Assembly: GCA_026122225.1 (NCBI GenBank)
Contig: JANEZZ010001959.1
Location: 1,931,501 to 1,995,500, forward strand
Length of the DNA: 64,000 bases
Reading direction: 5' to 3'
From: Heloderma charlesbogerti
Lineage: Eukaryota > Chordata > Lepidosauria > Squamata > Helodermatidae
The position numbers and the translations under genes are program-made. Under the pieces are notes generated by a model. The model did not search any database, had not been told where the DNA came from, and was given only the letters and a program-made list of their open reading frames with translations. The stretch's first letter is position 1. Each line of letters starts with the position of its first letter. Positions 11,040 through 61,640 of this stretch are shown piece by piece.

Positions 11040-12660
11040 TGGCTGGAACTAACTCTTTTTTTTTTATCATCGTTTTATAGTTCTGCTATGGAAGGTGGCA
11101 GAGAAATTCACCAGCCATCTACATTGTTTTTTAGGTGCTGGGTTAAAACACTGTTATGCTTTTAGACACTTCAAATTAATCTTTTACATTGGAGGAAAAA
11201 AGAATCTATATACTTTAAACATGTAACTGAGTTATCCATTCTGTTGTGTGAACTGTTTCTGAAATTGTGGTGAATTTGAAAAATGCTTTTGTTTTAATTG
11301 TGCTTTTTGTACTATTTTGATTATGTAATTATATTTTATTATACAAATTCGTATTGTGAACTGCCCTGGGATATAGCTGAATGAAGGATAATATACAAAT
11401 ACCACAAATAAACAAACAAACATCATTAAATTAGGTTCCCTGTAAAGCTCAGGATAGTTAACATGTATTGCTTTTATGTAGAGTCTCCAGTTCCAATGGA
11501 ACTACTATGCAGTCTTTAATAAGTAATGCCTTACCTTGTATAGACCAATGTCTGTTGATAAGTGTACACAAGTTTGAGCCACATTCTGCTGAAAGGCTGT
11601 CAGTAGAAATTATTCTTAAACAATATACACTGGAAGCAGTCAACACCCAGCAAAATGTTCTTCTGTCTCTGACAAACAGGTACATAAAGCATGATATGAT
11701 ATAAGCTAGGAATTGAATACTTAAATTGTCATGAAAGAAAACACAGGCTTAAAAAAAAAGATGTAATAAATCTTGAACTCAATATTTAACTGTATGCTAA
11801 GGTTCTACTGTCTATGTTGTACAGGACTCACAATGCCATAAGAGTGAACCTGCTAATGTGTGTGACAAAACCTGTAACTGTAGATCTGCTTTTTTTTTTA
11901 GTTACAATGGGATACTGCTTGTTTTGTCACCGATACCCTAAAGGAGTTCAAGGAGTCCCTCCACATCCCTTTGTTTACACTGATCAGTGTCTGTACACTG
12001 ACTCATATTTAAACACAAGTCTCAAAGTTTGTTTTTAAAACCATCCATTTCATTCATACATACATATTACAGACATATACACATGTACAGACATACATAT
12101 GTGTGTGTTTTATATATATATACACACACACACACAGAGAGAGTCTAAAACGTATTTAATTTCTTAAAGGACAGATGCTGGATCTGAAGCCTGTGTCTAG
12201 AAATCACATTCTGCCCTTAGAGAGAAATAGGGTTTTCATCCCAGATGCATGAGCTGTCATTAGCCAGTGATGAGTTAATGACACTCTACATATGCTCATT
12301 GGTACTTTCTTAAGAAATTCCAGACTGAACTTTGGCACTGTAAACATTCTGGTTCAAACAGAGCTCTGCTGAAAAAAGAAAACTAGCCCTTTAGATGAAA
12401 TGAAAATGTGGGGCTAACCAAGCTACCTAGCATATACTTAAAAGAAACCCTTTATTTTGAAGAGAGTATATAGCGACGTGGGAATTTCCTCCCTCCCCAA
12501 GTATGTTGTGTCTTTTTATCTGCCAGTTGTAGATAACACTTCCCGGGAAGGTTTATGCCACAATTAATTTATTAGTCTTTCAAATGACCCCAGACGTTGT
12601 TGCAACACTGTGCTGTAACACACACTAATACCCCTCCAAAACACAACAACGAAACATGAC
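11040..12660. other. Intergenic stretch between the inverted repeat and the TMEM127-like gene
   Basis: AT-rich. Holds a mixed TG/TA/CA microsatellite (about 12088-12140). Short ORFs with splice-like borders (11485-11660) were considered but not accepted as exons. Confidence 0.45.
12088..12140. repeat. Compound dinucleotide microsatellite
   Basis: TGTGTGTG, then TATATATATA, CACACACACACA and GAGAGAG runs in succession. Confidence 0.85.
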
Positions 12661-12689
12661 CACATTTTTATAACAAGTAGAGGAAGACA

Positions 12690-13820
12690 GTTTTGCTTCC
12701 CAGCCCCCGGGTCAGGCGAAGCGACGGAGGCAGAGGAGCGAGTCGCAGAAGGAGCCGGGCCCTGACGAGAGAATTAGGCGGGAAACGCCGGGCGCGCCTT
12801 CCTCCTCTCGCCCCCTCCCCCCACGTCGCTCGTCGCCAGTCGTCCCTTTCTGCCCCCCGCCCTTTTTCCAGGACGAGGTTCTCCCAGAGCCCCGTGACAG
12901 CGAGAGGAAAAGCCGCCGCCGCCGCCGCCCTTGGGTCTTGCGGTCCGTCATGGAGCGGGCGGACAGCCTCCAGGACTTGAGATTCCGGGTGATGCTGCGG
13001 AGGCGCCTCCGACCCAGGCGCGAGGGGAGCCTGGCGGCGGCGCTGATCCAGAGCATGGCCCTGGCGGTGACGGGCACGGCAGGCGCCTACCCCAGCTGGG
13101 TGCTGGCGCAAGGCGAAGAGCAGCAATTCGTGCTGGGGGTGGCTTGGGCGATAAGCCGCGACGACCCTGCCCCAGGGTCGCCGCTGCTGGGCCCGGTCGG
13201 CGGCTCCCTCATGCTGGGCATCGCGTTCTGCTGCCTCTTCAGCGTACTGACCGGGTCGCTGGCTTTGGCGCTGGATTTTCTGGGGCGGCGGGAGTTCCGA
13301 GCGGCGGCCCCGCTGCTCCACGGCCTCACCGCGGTGCTGATCGCCTGCGCGGCGGCCCTCGGCTCCTGCCTCCTGGGGCAGGTCCGCGCGCGGATCCGCG
13401 TCGAGCCGGAGCTGCGCGGCTTATCTGCCAGACCCGGGCAGAGCCTTTTCCTGGCCTGCCTGGCCTGCGCCTTGGCGTCCACCGCCACCGGCTTGAGCTG
13501 CGCTTCCCCGGCCCGGGTGGAGCCCGCGCGCTCCTCGTGGGATTTCCGGCGGCGCGAGTGGCCGAGATCCGTTCGGAGCAGCCTCAGCAGCGACGAATCT
13601 CCAGAAGGCTCCCCAGCGTCTACCTCCACATTGCGGGAGGCCGTGTTTCTCAGCGAGAGCTCCTCCGGGAACGTATGCCCGCATGAATCAGGCCGACACC
13701 CACCTGGGGAAGCCGAATCCTGAGCCCGAGTACCCACCGGCCGATCATTTATTGCGAAGGCGGCCGCAGCAACCTGAGGAGGGCCATTGTTCAGGGCGGC
13801 CGCAGGAGCAAAAACTTCAG
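12690..13820. promoter_or_regulatory. CpG island covering the TMEM127-like gene
   Basis: Sharp rise in GC and CpG content starting about 260 bp before the ATG at 12950 and running through the whole coding region. The leader contains six GCC repeats (12912-12929). No TATA box. The island supports a genuine promoter here, independent of KPNA4, which ends 4 kb away on the other strand. Confidence 0.75.
12950..13723 (+). CDS. Single-exon four-pass membrane protein, TMEM127-like
   Basis: 257 codons, starting at the ATG with G at -3 and G at +4. An in-frame TTG upstream at 12938 is less likely as the start. Four hydrophobic segments are at about residues 27-47, 85-111, 119-143 and 165-184. The N-terminus is basic (MLRRRLRPRRE), and the C-terminal tail (185-257) is serine-rich and polar with acidic phospho-site-like SSDESPEGSP. 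The pattern SLAAAL...T...YPSW before an extracellular-type loop, then AFCCL...LALALDFLG, resembles TMEM127 (SLASAL...T...EPAW; AFCFL...LLDVFG) as I remember it. TMEM127 is a multi-pass endolysosomal protein that restrains mTORC1 signalling. Identity is low, so this would be a paralogue or a distant relative. There is no intron within the coding region, unlike TMEM127, which suggests an old retrocopy (inference). It could alternatively be another claudin-like four-pass family. Confidence 0.72.
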   Translation: MERADSLQDLRFRVMLRRRLRPRREGSLAAALIQSMALAVTGTAGAYPSWVLAQGEEQQFVLGVAWAISRDDPAPGSPLLGPVGGSLMLGIAFCCLFSVLTGSLALALDFLGRREFRAAAPLLHGLTAVLIACAAALGSCLLGQVRARIRVEPELRGLSARPGQSLFLACLACALASTATGLSCASPARVEPARSSWDFRRREWPRSVRSSLSSDESPEGSPASTSTLREAVFLSESSSGNVCPHESGRHPPGEAES

Positions 13821-14057
13821 GGGGAAAAGAGCTCGTTGGGAACGTACTGGGATTTGTTCTTCGTGCTAGTGGGGGATTTTTTCCAGGGAAATGAGAGAAC
13901 ACCTGCCACACCTCAAGTAGTGGAAAATAAAATTCTAGTCAGAGGCCCTGAAGCTGAACAGGAAGCTCTCTTTTCTGGAAGACCGGATTCCGAACCCCAG
14001 GTGCATCTGGAGTCAGAAGTGCACAGTATAATTTTGGAAGAAACCTCAAGAATCTGA
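13683..14057 (+). other. Open frame overlapping the end of the TMEM127-like CDS
   Basis: 124-codon ORF in the +1 frame relative to the TMEM127-like gene, starting at an ATG 41 nt before that gene's stop. The composition is polar and P/E/Q-rich, with one hydrophobic stretch (YWDLFFVLVGDFF). It may be 3' UTR, or the true C-terminus if the gene uses a frameshift or the sequence carries an indel near 13.7 kb. No family is recognised. An AATAAA (13926-13931) lies inside it and could end the transcript earlier. Confidence 0.25.
13926..13931 (+). terminator. Candidate polyadenylation signal AATAAA
   Basis: AATAAA about 200 nt after the TMEM127-like stop codon. No obvious GT-rich element follows closely, so this is only a candidate. 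Confidence 0.25.
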
Positions 14058-14407
14058 ACTCATCACACCGGGCATGCAAGACACACACACACACTACAGC
14101 TACATTGGGGAAATGAAGTCCAGCAAAAAGGCTAAAACTCAACAATCCCCTGCTACAATTAAGAGCCAACCAGAGAGAGAACAACTCTCAGCTGATAAAA
14201 GATACCTTGGGAAGGATGAGAAAATCCAAATGCCAAAGAAAAAAAATCTGGGAAACCTAGCTAGTGTCTAAGTGAAAGAGGTGGGGAGTAATTGTGCCCT
14301 ATTGAAAAAGTATCAATGGGGGAAAGGAATGCTAGGTTAATCTTGCTTTGTGTGACAATCTACCTCTCAGAAATAATATTTCTCCACTGAAAAATGCCCA
14401 TCTTCAT

Positions 14408-14700
14408 CTAGATAATTGAGGGATAGACAATTCCCATAATCCCTGACTAATGACAATGCTGGCTAGGGCTTATGGGAGTTGTAGTCTAAAATATTTAGAG
14501 GGCACCGGGTTTCCAGCTTGCTTTATTCTGTGTTAAAATAATCTTTTCTCACACTGAACACTGCCTGAGAGAAAAGAAGCCATCCTCAAAAGTAGGGCTA
14601 GGGAACCTGTGGCCCACCAGCTATTGTTGGCCTGGCCAATGGTAATGGATGATGGAAAGTTTATCAACATCTAGAGAGCACAGGCTCACCATTCGGTTTG
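14408..14700. repeat. hAT-derived MITE fragments
   Basis: Holds the blocks TTCCCATAATCCCTGACTA, ATGCTGGCTAGGGC and GGGAGTTGTAGTC (14432-14495), then GGGAACCTGTGGCCC (14604-14618). These are parts of the palindromic 'actcccatcagcccagccagcatggcc' elements seen repeatedly in this window. No full ends are preserved. Confidence 0.5.
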
Positions 14701-14719
14701 AAAGCCTGCCTTAAAATCA

Positions 14720-15660
14720 ACTTTGAAAAATGGGGGGGGGGGTCTCTTGTGAAACTGACAATGGAGAACTAAATGCAGAACTCAAATTTTAATACAGTTC
14801 TGTTTTACATAATACTGATAAGTTTTCACATTTTAAAATGTTTTGTTTGCCTTAAACTTCTTTGTTACCAAGTTCCAAATGCACAAGGAACATTCAGTAT
14901 TCTTGTATAAAGTCTGAATTGTCAAAAAATTATTAGTTATTTTCTAAGTGTTTTGTTTTTTAAAAAAAGTCCTCAAAAGCCAAAAAATAACCGGATGTTA
15001 GTTGGAATGTACATTTAGAACAAAAATAGGAGACTGGCCTTAAATTCTGGAGTTCACAGAGAACTACTCATTTCCAACCTTCACCCATATCAAAGACTTC
15101 AAGCCATTAGTTGATAGGGATATACCAAGTGAGTCTTGGAAGTCCATTTAGGCCAAAAACTTGTTTTTAAATTTCCCTAAATACGTATTTCTTGGACCAA
15201 ACTATTTGGGTGTCATGTGCGTGTTCAGGCCTTCAACCAATTACTCCCCAAATCAAGTTCTCACTGAGAACTATCTTTTAGGTTCTTTCCAGTCCTGGAT
15301 TTCTTCACCTGTTGACATTTGTTCCTGGTCATCTTAGCACTCTTGCAATCTTGGAGAGGTTTACTACAGCTCCTCCATAATAAAATACTTCTAAAAAGGA
15401 CTGGATGCTCCAGCTATATACACAGTCCCTCTGACACCTCAAAAATATTTATTTACTGGACGCGATTCCTTGCAGTTCAGAGGTTAAGATCACGAACTCT
15501 TACATGCAGTTTCAATGCATTCAAGATGAATGGGTATCTTAATGACCAGTGTTAGATGGGCTTACTTGCGCTTGCCACACTGCACAACACTGGAGAAAGC
15601 ACCTAAAAATGGTGACAAGAAGGTATTTCCTCTTATTTTATGGTTTTGATCTATACTTTT
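14720..15660. other. Intergenic, no gene recognised
   Basis: AT-rich with a G homopolymer (about 14731-14742). Nothing else supported. Confidence 0.5.
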
Positions 15661-15668
15661 CTCTATAG

Positions 15669-15803
15669 AAGGAGTGAGCAACTTGTGGCCCTCCAGACAT
15701 TGTGGGAATGCAACTCCCATCAGCCCTAGCAAGCACAGCCAGTAGTGAGGGGTGATGGAAGTTGCAGACCAACATCTGGAGGGCCACATGTTGCTCACTT
15801 GCT
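15669..15803. mobile_element. Palindromic hAT-type MITE, about 135 bp
   Basis: Left GTGAGCAACTTGTGGCCCTC and right GAGGGCCACATGTTGCTCAC are near-perfect inverted ends, joined by GATG/CATC arms around CAACTCCCATCAGCCCTAG. The ends match the CAGGGGTGGGCAAC hAT terminus. No target duplication is clear. Confidence 0.7.
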
Positions 15804-16405
15804 TTCAATTCTTGTGTCTGAAACAAATGTTTCAATTCATCTCTTATCTTCCTTCACTTCCCCCGCCCCCACAATTCATCTCCTTTGGCATCTCACACAA
15901 TGTTTCCCGTCTTCTCTTAAATAATGTTACTGGAAACATTCTATTTGAAAGAACAGTAAAAATGGTGTTCTCCTATGTACTCCAAAACATGGCTCCACTA
16001 TAAACAAAAAAACATGAAAGATTGGTTGAAGTCTTGGGCTCACACAACCCCCCCGCTCATGCATGCCAATTTCCTCCTGTTTTTCCTGGTTTGAGGCAAA
16101 CTATAGTTTACTGTTCCCTCTTCCCTTACCCCCAAATTAGGATACTGTGAATTATCTAAAACAGAAAAGGGGGGAGGGAATTGCTGTGCACAAGATTGAG
16201 GCTGCTGCATGTATTGCCATGGCATGGCATTACAACTGAACCATTCCAACCAATAGTTTCTGGAACCTGATTTGTATAGGTTACACTTCAGCAATACATT
16301 AAACACTGGTAATAGCAACAGGAATGTAATCATTCCTGCTGTAGAATCTGGGTTGGAAGATTAAGGTTACAAGGAAGCATGATCTGGGAGAATATCTAGG
16401 TCAGC

Positions 16406-16606
16406 CTCCCCCAACTTATTTTATGATTTATTTAATTTATATCCTGCCTTTTTCAAAAAATGTTGGGGTGAGCCTCCCCCAACTTGGCACCCTCCTAATA
16501 CTTTTGATTACAAGTCCCATCCCTGATTACTGGCCATGCTGGCTGAGGCTGATGGTAGTTGAAGCCCAAAACATCTGGAGAGCACCAGGTTGGGAAAAGC
16601 TGGCTT
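16406..16606. mobile_element. Palindromic MITE (CTTCCCCAACCTGG family) with inserted fragment
   Basis: GAGCCTCCCCCAACTTGGCA on the left and GCACCAGGTTGGGAAAAGCT on the right are inverted ends. A duplicated left end (16406 and 16470) flanks a fragment reading TTATATCCTGCCTTTTTC, an L2-like LINE 3' end. This may be a nested insertion. Confidence 0.55.
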
Positions 16607-16984
16607 AGGCTGTATGTATGTGACTATGTACTTGTTCATTTTAGTTGGAGAAAGGAGCAAAAAGGAGCATATTCCATTGCAAATCTGTTCCCCTTGCTTA
16701 AAAGGAACGTACAGGGTCATGGCTAAAAGAAAAGGAAAATATTAAACTATGCTCTTGAGCTTATGGGACACAGAAGAATATACATTCAAATAAAGTTGGT
16801 TTGTATGAGGCAATTTACAGCTGGGTGGTGAAAGTTGAAAGGTATGATTTTAAGACTGGGGAAAAGGAATTTCAGAATAAATGTAGTATGATCATTTTGT
16901 TCTACCAGCTTGCATAATAAAATGAATGTACACCAGCAGAATTGGCAAATATTCATTTAGACAAAAAAACCATACATCAATATA

Positions 16985-18809
16985 ACGCTGTTGTAAGTTT
17001 TAATGTTTATTTTCCCCAAGACAGCCTAGCCTGCATTCTACTTGGATAAATTTCACAAGCTAGTTTTCTGCTGCATCTAGTTTTAAACTTTTAACCATGT
17101 TTCTGATGACAAGGAATGCTGCAAAAATACTCTAGTCCAACAAAGAGTTATGATCACAAAATAATCTTTATCCATTCTACTGCGTTTCAGAATTACCAGC
17201 TGATTTTAAAAAAACACAAGGTAGATATAGATGCTAATGGTGGCTAACCTGGTATGTTTTCTTATAGCAAACTGTTGTTCATGCAACACTTGTGCTCAAA
17301 GGGGAAGGCACAGCATTTCCTACAATGAGCCACCTTATAAAGAGTTCTCCTTTTGTACATATTTGTAATGTCACTTTTAATTTAGTGTGCAGAACCTCAA
17401 AACTGAGGTATTATTCCAATTATAAAAAACACTTGCATTTTATATGCAAGTTAAGAATACAAAGTTCTCTCTAAAGTGGCTCAAAATAGATTGTTCATGG
17501 CTGCCTACATCTAAAGATAAAAAGTCTAGAACAATTGGACAGATTAGGTGGTATTATTAATGTGTTCAAACCATGACTTGATTTGTACATCTATTCACAT
17601 TTCTTCTCCAATCCTTTCAGCAGTACATATGCACCAAATTTTATTTTGAGGTTTCCATATCATTTTCATAGAAAACAAAGTTTGAAAACAAATAACATTG
17701 AAACACAGCACGGTATCCTACCACAACAGAAACAGCTGGTTACAGGACTCAATAAAATCTAAAAATGAGCTATGCTGTAGATTAACACATGCAAAAATAG
17801 CTTTATGTCATCTCTAAAAATGAAAAAGATGGTATTAAATATTTTTATTGTTTTCTAGTATTATGGCAATTTGTGTACTGCAACACAATAGTTGGAAGAG
17901 GGAAACGTGTATGGATTTCATGCAAAAAATCTACACAAATTAGTTCTGATGATATGGAAAGCTTTTTTGTAATAATTGAACAGTCATCTGGTGCAAATGC
18001 ACAGGGAAGCCTTCCTCAAAAGTTTTCTGACTTTACAAGCAACTAGTAATAAGCCATACAGGAAATAAAGTAACTAAAATAAAAAGGGGAAAAATAAAAT
18101 AAAAACACAGGCTGCAGGAGTAAAACCATAGTCTGCTGCTAAACCGGTCTCTGTTTTCGTGTCCAGTGTTAACACTTATGCACTCCTTTTGATGATTGAC
18201 TAGGGTTATTATCAGCCCCCTGAAGGCAAATCAAGCTTGCATGCGTTCACATACAGCATCACAACCATACTCTCGTACACACCCCACTCCAAGACTAGGA
18301 GTCTGCTCCATGAGCAAAGAGCCCCAGATTTGAAACACACACGTGGCCCCGCAGCACTGAGTCCAGACATTCACTCAATGTTGTCCATTCACACGGTGCT
18401 TCATTATTAGCAAGGCCTGGGCTCATTCTCCTTGGACTTATATGGGCATCCTATTCTCCTTTATGCTTACATGGCTTGATGATGGAATAGTACTGCATTT
18501 TCCCCCCACAATTGCGCTAATTAAGACAATGTCCCTCCTCAGGCACTGAAGATCTTTGACCTGTAGCCCTTTTCCTTTGAACAACCTATATAAGCATTCA
18601 GTGTGAAGTTTTTCATTACATTTTGCCACTCACTCTCACTCGCACCCACTCGCCATCTTGACTTCATTCGGGCTTTTCTGTGATTCCAAATGAAATCTTC
18701 ACATTTTCTTCCCCGATTTAATGCAGCAGGGGATCCCATGAGCCAAGCTTGATGGATCAAACCTTTTTTTATTCAGTGCTGCATTGTACCTAACTTCCAA
18801 AATACCACT
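16985..18809 (-). other. KPNA4: KPNA4 3' untranslated region (probable extent)
   Basis: Sequence after the KPNA4 stop on the minus strand. It is AT-rich, shows no recognisable transposon in about 1.8 kb (unlike the flanks) and no long ORF. The proposed end follows the AATAAA at 17006-17011. Shorter or longer 3' ends are possible: another minus-strand AATAAA is at 17844-17849, and mammalian KPNA4 is known to have a long 3' UTR. Confidence 0.55.
17006..17011 (-). terminator. Candidate polyadenylation signal AATAAA for KPNA4
   Basis: Minus-strand AATAAA (TTTATT on plus), followed about 20-45 nt downstream by a T/GT-rich stretch ending in seven Ts. This is a normal signal-to-GU-rich-element arrangement. 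No transcript evidence is available here. Confidence 0.5.
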
Positions 18810-58361
<39,552 letters not shown>

Positions 58362-58786
58362 GGCGGGAGGCAGGGAGCGCGGCCTCTCCTCCTCCTGTTC
58401 TCCCTCCTCTTTCTCCCGGACCCAGCCGGGCCCCTCTTCCTGGTGCTGCCGGCGCTGCCTCGTTTCCTCACCCGCTCGCCGTCCCTCAGCACCGCGGAGG
58501 CCCGGCTAGCTTTTCGCGCCGCCTTCCGCTCTGGCCTGGCCTGGCCTGGCGTGGCGACTGACTGACTAATCGAGCAGCGGCCTCCTGCTCAAAGCCGCTC
58601 CCACTGGCTTAGGCCTTACCAGGGCGGCGGAATGTGCCGGTAGCGAAAGGAAGCGAGCGAGCGAAAGGTGGGGGAAGGGAGGGGAGGGGACGGGCATGGA
58701 GCAGGGGAGGAGGCGACAGCCTCGCTCTCAGACAGACGGCAATAGCCACGCCCACCTGCCTCGCCCGCCCTCCGAGCGGAGCAGTC

Positions 58787-58797
58787 TGATTGGCTGC
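58787..58797 (-). promoter_or_regulatory. CCAAT box (NF-Y type)
   Basis: Minus-strand CAGCCAATCAG, a very good match to the NF-Y consensus, upstream of the KPNA4 ATG inside the CpG island. The spacing to the ATG suggests it lies within a few hundred bases of the transcription start. Functional role is inferred. Confidence 0.5.
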
Positions 58798-59004
58798 TTC
58801 TCGGCGATGGGAAAGGGTGGGTCGCCGGCACACTGGCGAGGCGAGGGAGGGGGAAAATACGCACGTCAGGGAGCGGAGAGGAAAGGTGGAGCTATGGAGT
58901 GGGGTAGGGGCCGAACCGTTGGCGCTCGCGCGCAGGGAGGGTTCCATTCCCAGCCGCTAGGGGGAAGCTCTCCTCTCCCGCCACCCCCGGCCCAGTGAGG
59001 TCTT

Positions 59005-59018
59005 GGCAGCCATTTTGG
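59005..59018 (-). promoter_or_regulatory. YY1-like motif
   Basis: Minus-strand CCAAAATGGCTGCC contains the YY1 core AAATGGCTGC. It lies in the upstream part of the KPNA4 CpG island. This is a motif match only. Confidence 0.3.
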
Positions 59019-59227
59019 GGGCGTGAGTGCGGCTTGGGGGCCATTGGGTGGACCACAAAAACCATCTAGTCCGAACCCCGCAGGCAGCGGGATGTTAAGT
59101 GCGCTCTTCTTTCGTAGATGAGGTTCTCCTCCCCCCCCCTCCCGATCGGGACGTGAAGATAAATGAAGCGGGTGGGGGGAGGAGCGCCTGTGAGGTGTTT
59201 CCCCCTACAGCTGCGGAAGCCCGCTCC

Positions 59228-59235
59228 TGACGTCG
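59228..59235 (+). promoter_or_regulatory. CRE-like motif TGACGTCG
   Basis: One mismatch from the palindromic CRE (TGACGTCA), at the upstream edge of the CpG island. Motif match only; a single 8-mer may occur by chance. Confidence 0.25.
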
Positions 59236-59269
59236 GCAGTACGCGGTCTCCTACTAACAAACGTGTGAA

Positions 59270-59510
59270 AGGTCTTGGTTCTAGTGGCAAGAGTGTTGGA
59301 CTAGGAGCTGGGAGATCCGGGTTCTAGTCCCCACTCAGCCATGGAAGCTCACTGGGTGACTTTGGGCCAGTCACAGACTCTCAGCCCAACCCACCTCACA
59401 GGGTTGTTGTTGTGAGGATAAAACGGAGAGAAGGAGGATAATGTCAGCCGCCTTGGGTTCCTTGCAAGAGGAAAAAAGGCGGGGTATAAATGCAATCAAT
59501 CAATCAGTCA
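59270..59510 (+). mobile_element. Sauria-type tRNA-derived SINE
   Basis: The tRNA-like head TAGTGGCAAGAGTGTTGGAC is followed by a perfect B box GGTTCTAGTCC (59320-59330). The body has AGCTCACTGGGTGACTTTGG and CCTCACAGGGTTGTTGT, and the tail is GGCGGGGTATAAATGCAATC with AATC repeats. This is the squamate Sauria SINE, whose tail resembles BovB LINEs and is mobilised by them (known for the family). Near full length, just upstream of the KPNA4 CpG island. Confidence 0.88.
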
Positions 59511-59511
59511 A

Positions 59512-59830
59512 CAGCGCAGTTCTATACATGTCTACTGAAAAGTAAGTCGCACTGAGTTCAGTGGCGCTTGCTCTCAGAACTGGGTATATTGTAGGATTGC
59601 AGTCTAACAGTGCAGTCCTATACATGTCTACTCAGACGTAAGCCCCGTTGAATCCAGTGGGGCTTATGGCCCGGTAAGTGATCACAGCCTAAAGGCAAAT
59701 TCCTTTGCATGCTTAGAAAAAAAAAAGCCCCACGACTCCCAGCATTCCCCAGCCATCCATGCTGGCTGGAGAATGCTGGGAGTAGTAGAACCTTTTACTG
59801 TCTAAACAGCAAAGGATTACAGCCTAAGTC
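59512..59830. repeat. Cluster of three short dispersed repeats
   Basis: Two tandem copies of the TATACATGTCTACTGAAAAGT family (59512-59610 and 59612-59692), then a palindrome 59695-59825 with CGACTCCCAGCATTCCCCAG / CTGGAGAATGCTGGGAGT arms. Confidence 0.6.
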
Positions 59831-60920
59831 ATGCTGCACTGTGTTTTTGACAGCCCAGTCGATAAAATTAACAGGTAAGCCATGGGTATTAGCCACAATT
59901 CTAGTATGCAGCTGCCAAAGATGACAAAATAACTCCCCCTCTCCTGCCAGAAGCCTTTGCAGAGGGCAGCCTTTGGCATCCGAAGTGGCCTATTCCACAA
60001 CAACGAGAGTCAGATGAGGAGCAAGAGGAATCTAGGCTTTCTGTTAGGTTAAAGATCTATTTTGTAAAGCTTTCCCCAACCCTTCTCACCTGCTCATGTG
60101 TAATAATAATAGTCTTAAACATTCTTATTCTGGATGCTAAGATAACAATATAGAAATAACAGCAACCTGGTATTTGCTGTCTGTGTTTTTTACTTGGTGT
60201 ATCAGGACTGTAATAAGATACTAGAGAGCTTTTGCTACAGTTGTGATATTATTACCAGATGGATTTTTTCATACTAACACAGCTTAATTTATTCTGTGTA
60301 TTATTCAAAACCTTTTAAATTTTTTTAGTGCCCATAGCCTCCTTTCTAGCTAGAAATGGTTACCATAATCTGGTCTGAGAATCATAGGTATGCAGAGATG
60401 ATGGCCAGATTTAAAACACAGTGTTTATACTTGTGCAGAAATAGGAGACATAATCTCTTCTGCCGCACTGCCTGAGTATTGGTGAGAACTATCTTGTTTA
60501 AAGTTATTAACTTTAATGTTATGCTAAATACTAACAAAATTTAGAAGAACTTCACATAAACTTCACCTGCTGCTTTTGCGTGATTTGTATCTGATGTGAT
60601 GCAATCCATACTTCATTCTGTGCCCTGTCCCAATCAATGATCTGCTTAGAAAGCATCAAAGGAGCAACAGGATAAACAAAACATACAGTAGTACAATTTG
60701 GAATTAAGTACTTTTTTTATCATTACCTCCCTTTATCCATTGCTTCTCAAGTATTTTACCGCTTTCTTACTAAAAGTTAGAGGCATAAGTAGTGATACGA
60801 GACATAATACTTAAAAGAAAAATTATAGCGAGTTTTTCACCCAAAGTGCGAGTGCACCTTCCATTCAGTTCTGCTTTGCATGACAGATTTACCTTCTAGT
60901 AAATCAAGATGTGTCAACTA
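59830..60920. other. Intergenic, no gene recognised
   Basis: AT-rich upstream flank of KPNA4. Nothing supported. Confidence 0.5.
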
Positions 60921-60929
60921 CCAGTCTTG

Positions 60930-61640
60930 ACCTTGGTATTATTTACTTATCTAAAATATCTCCTTTCAAGAAGTCTCCTTAATTTGGTTTACAAGATAAA
61001 CATTTAAAATATAACACCCAGTTAAATCATACAGTGACATAAAACACAAACTAACAGTAAAAACTCTAAATTATACAATAAAGATGGGCATCTATTCGTT
61101 TAAAGGCAGATTGGAACAGCCAGGTTTTTAAGGCCCATTTAAAAACAGTCAGGGAGGGAGCCACACACACAGTGGTAAATTTTGAAGTCCAGGTGCTTAT
61201 CATGATAGTCCCCATAGCCACATCCCAAGGAGAGTCCAAAATTTCAGGCAGCTGTGTAGATCCATAACAAGTTGTAACAGTTTTATCTCCACCAGGTGCA
61301 GGTCTTTGGGGTCTTAATTACCCTTTCAAGACCAAGCTACCCCAAAATATTTTGCCGTACAATAGAGAATATATTATTGCTAGGAAAAGTCATTCTCCCC
61401 CGCTGTCCCCCCTCCCCGCTACTGAGAGATTGCAGCTAAGCTCAGATAGAACAATTCTGAGGGGGGTGTTGGATGACATCAGTGTCCTTGCTAATCAAGA
61501 AGTGCCAGCACCGTTCTAGCCCTGTCTCTGCTACACCACTACGCACACATTCTGTGGTAAGGTATTCCATAAGGATGGAGCCACTACATAAACCACCCCC
61601 TCTCTTGTGCCCACCAAACTCAGAGCTTACCAGTAAGCAT
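60930..61640 (-). mobile_element. Probable L2-like LINE 3' end, decayed
   Basis: GGTTTACAAGATAAACATTT, an A-rich tract, GGAACAGCCAGGTTTTTAAG, and further on GGTATTCCATAAGGATGGAG with CCACTACATAAACC. These fit the antisense of an L2-like ORF2 end (WF..A..F.NSLP-type) and its 3' UTR. Confidence 0.5.

Noticed and set aside
11485..11660. Exon-like segment: plus strand bounded by CTCCAG and CAG|GTACAT, and minus strand with a good donor AAG|GTAAGG
   Set aside because: Both strands look equally exon-like, no partner exon gives a recognisable protein, and no family match comes to mind.
13087..13911. 274-aa minus-strand ORF across the TMEM127-like gene
   Set aside because: It is the GC-rich antisense shadow of the real frame, with low-complexity content and no domains.
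59270..59340. tRNA gene
   Set aside because: The B box belongs to a SINE head; no cloverleaf with paired acceptor stem, and the SINE body and tail follow.
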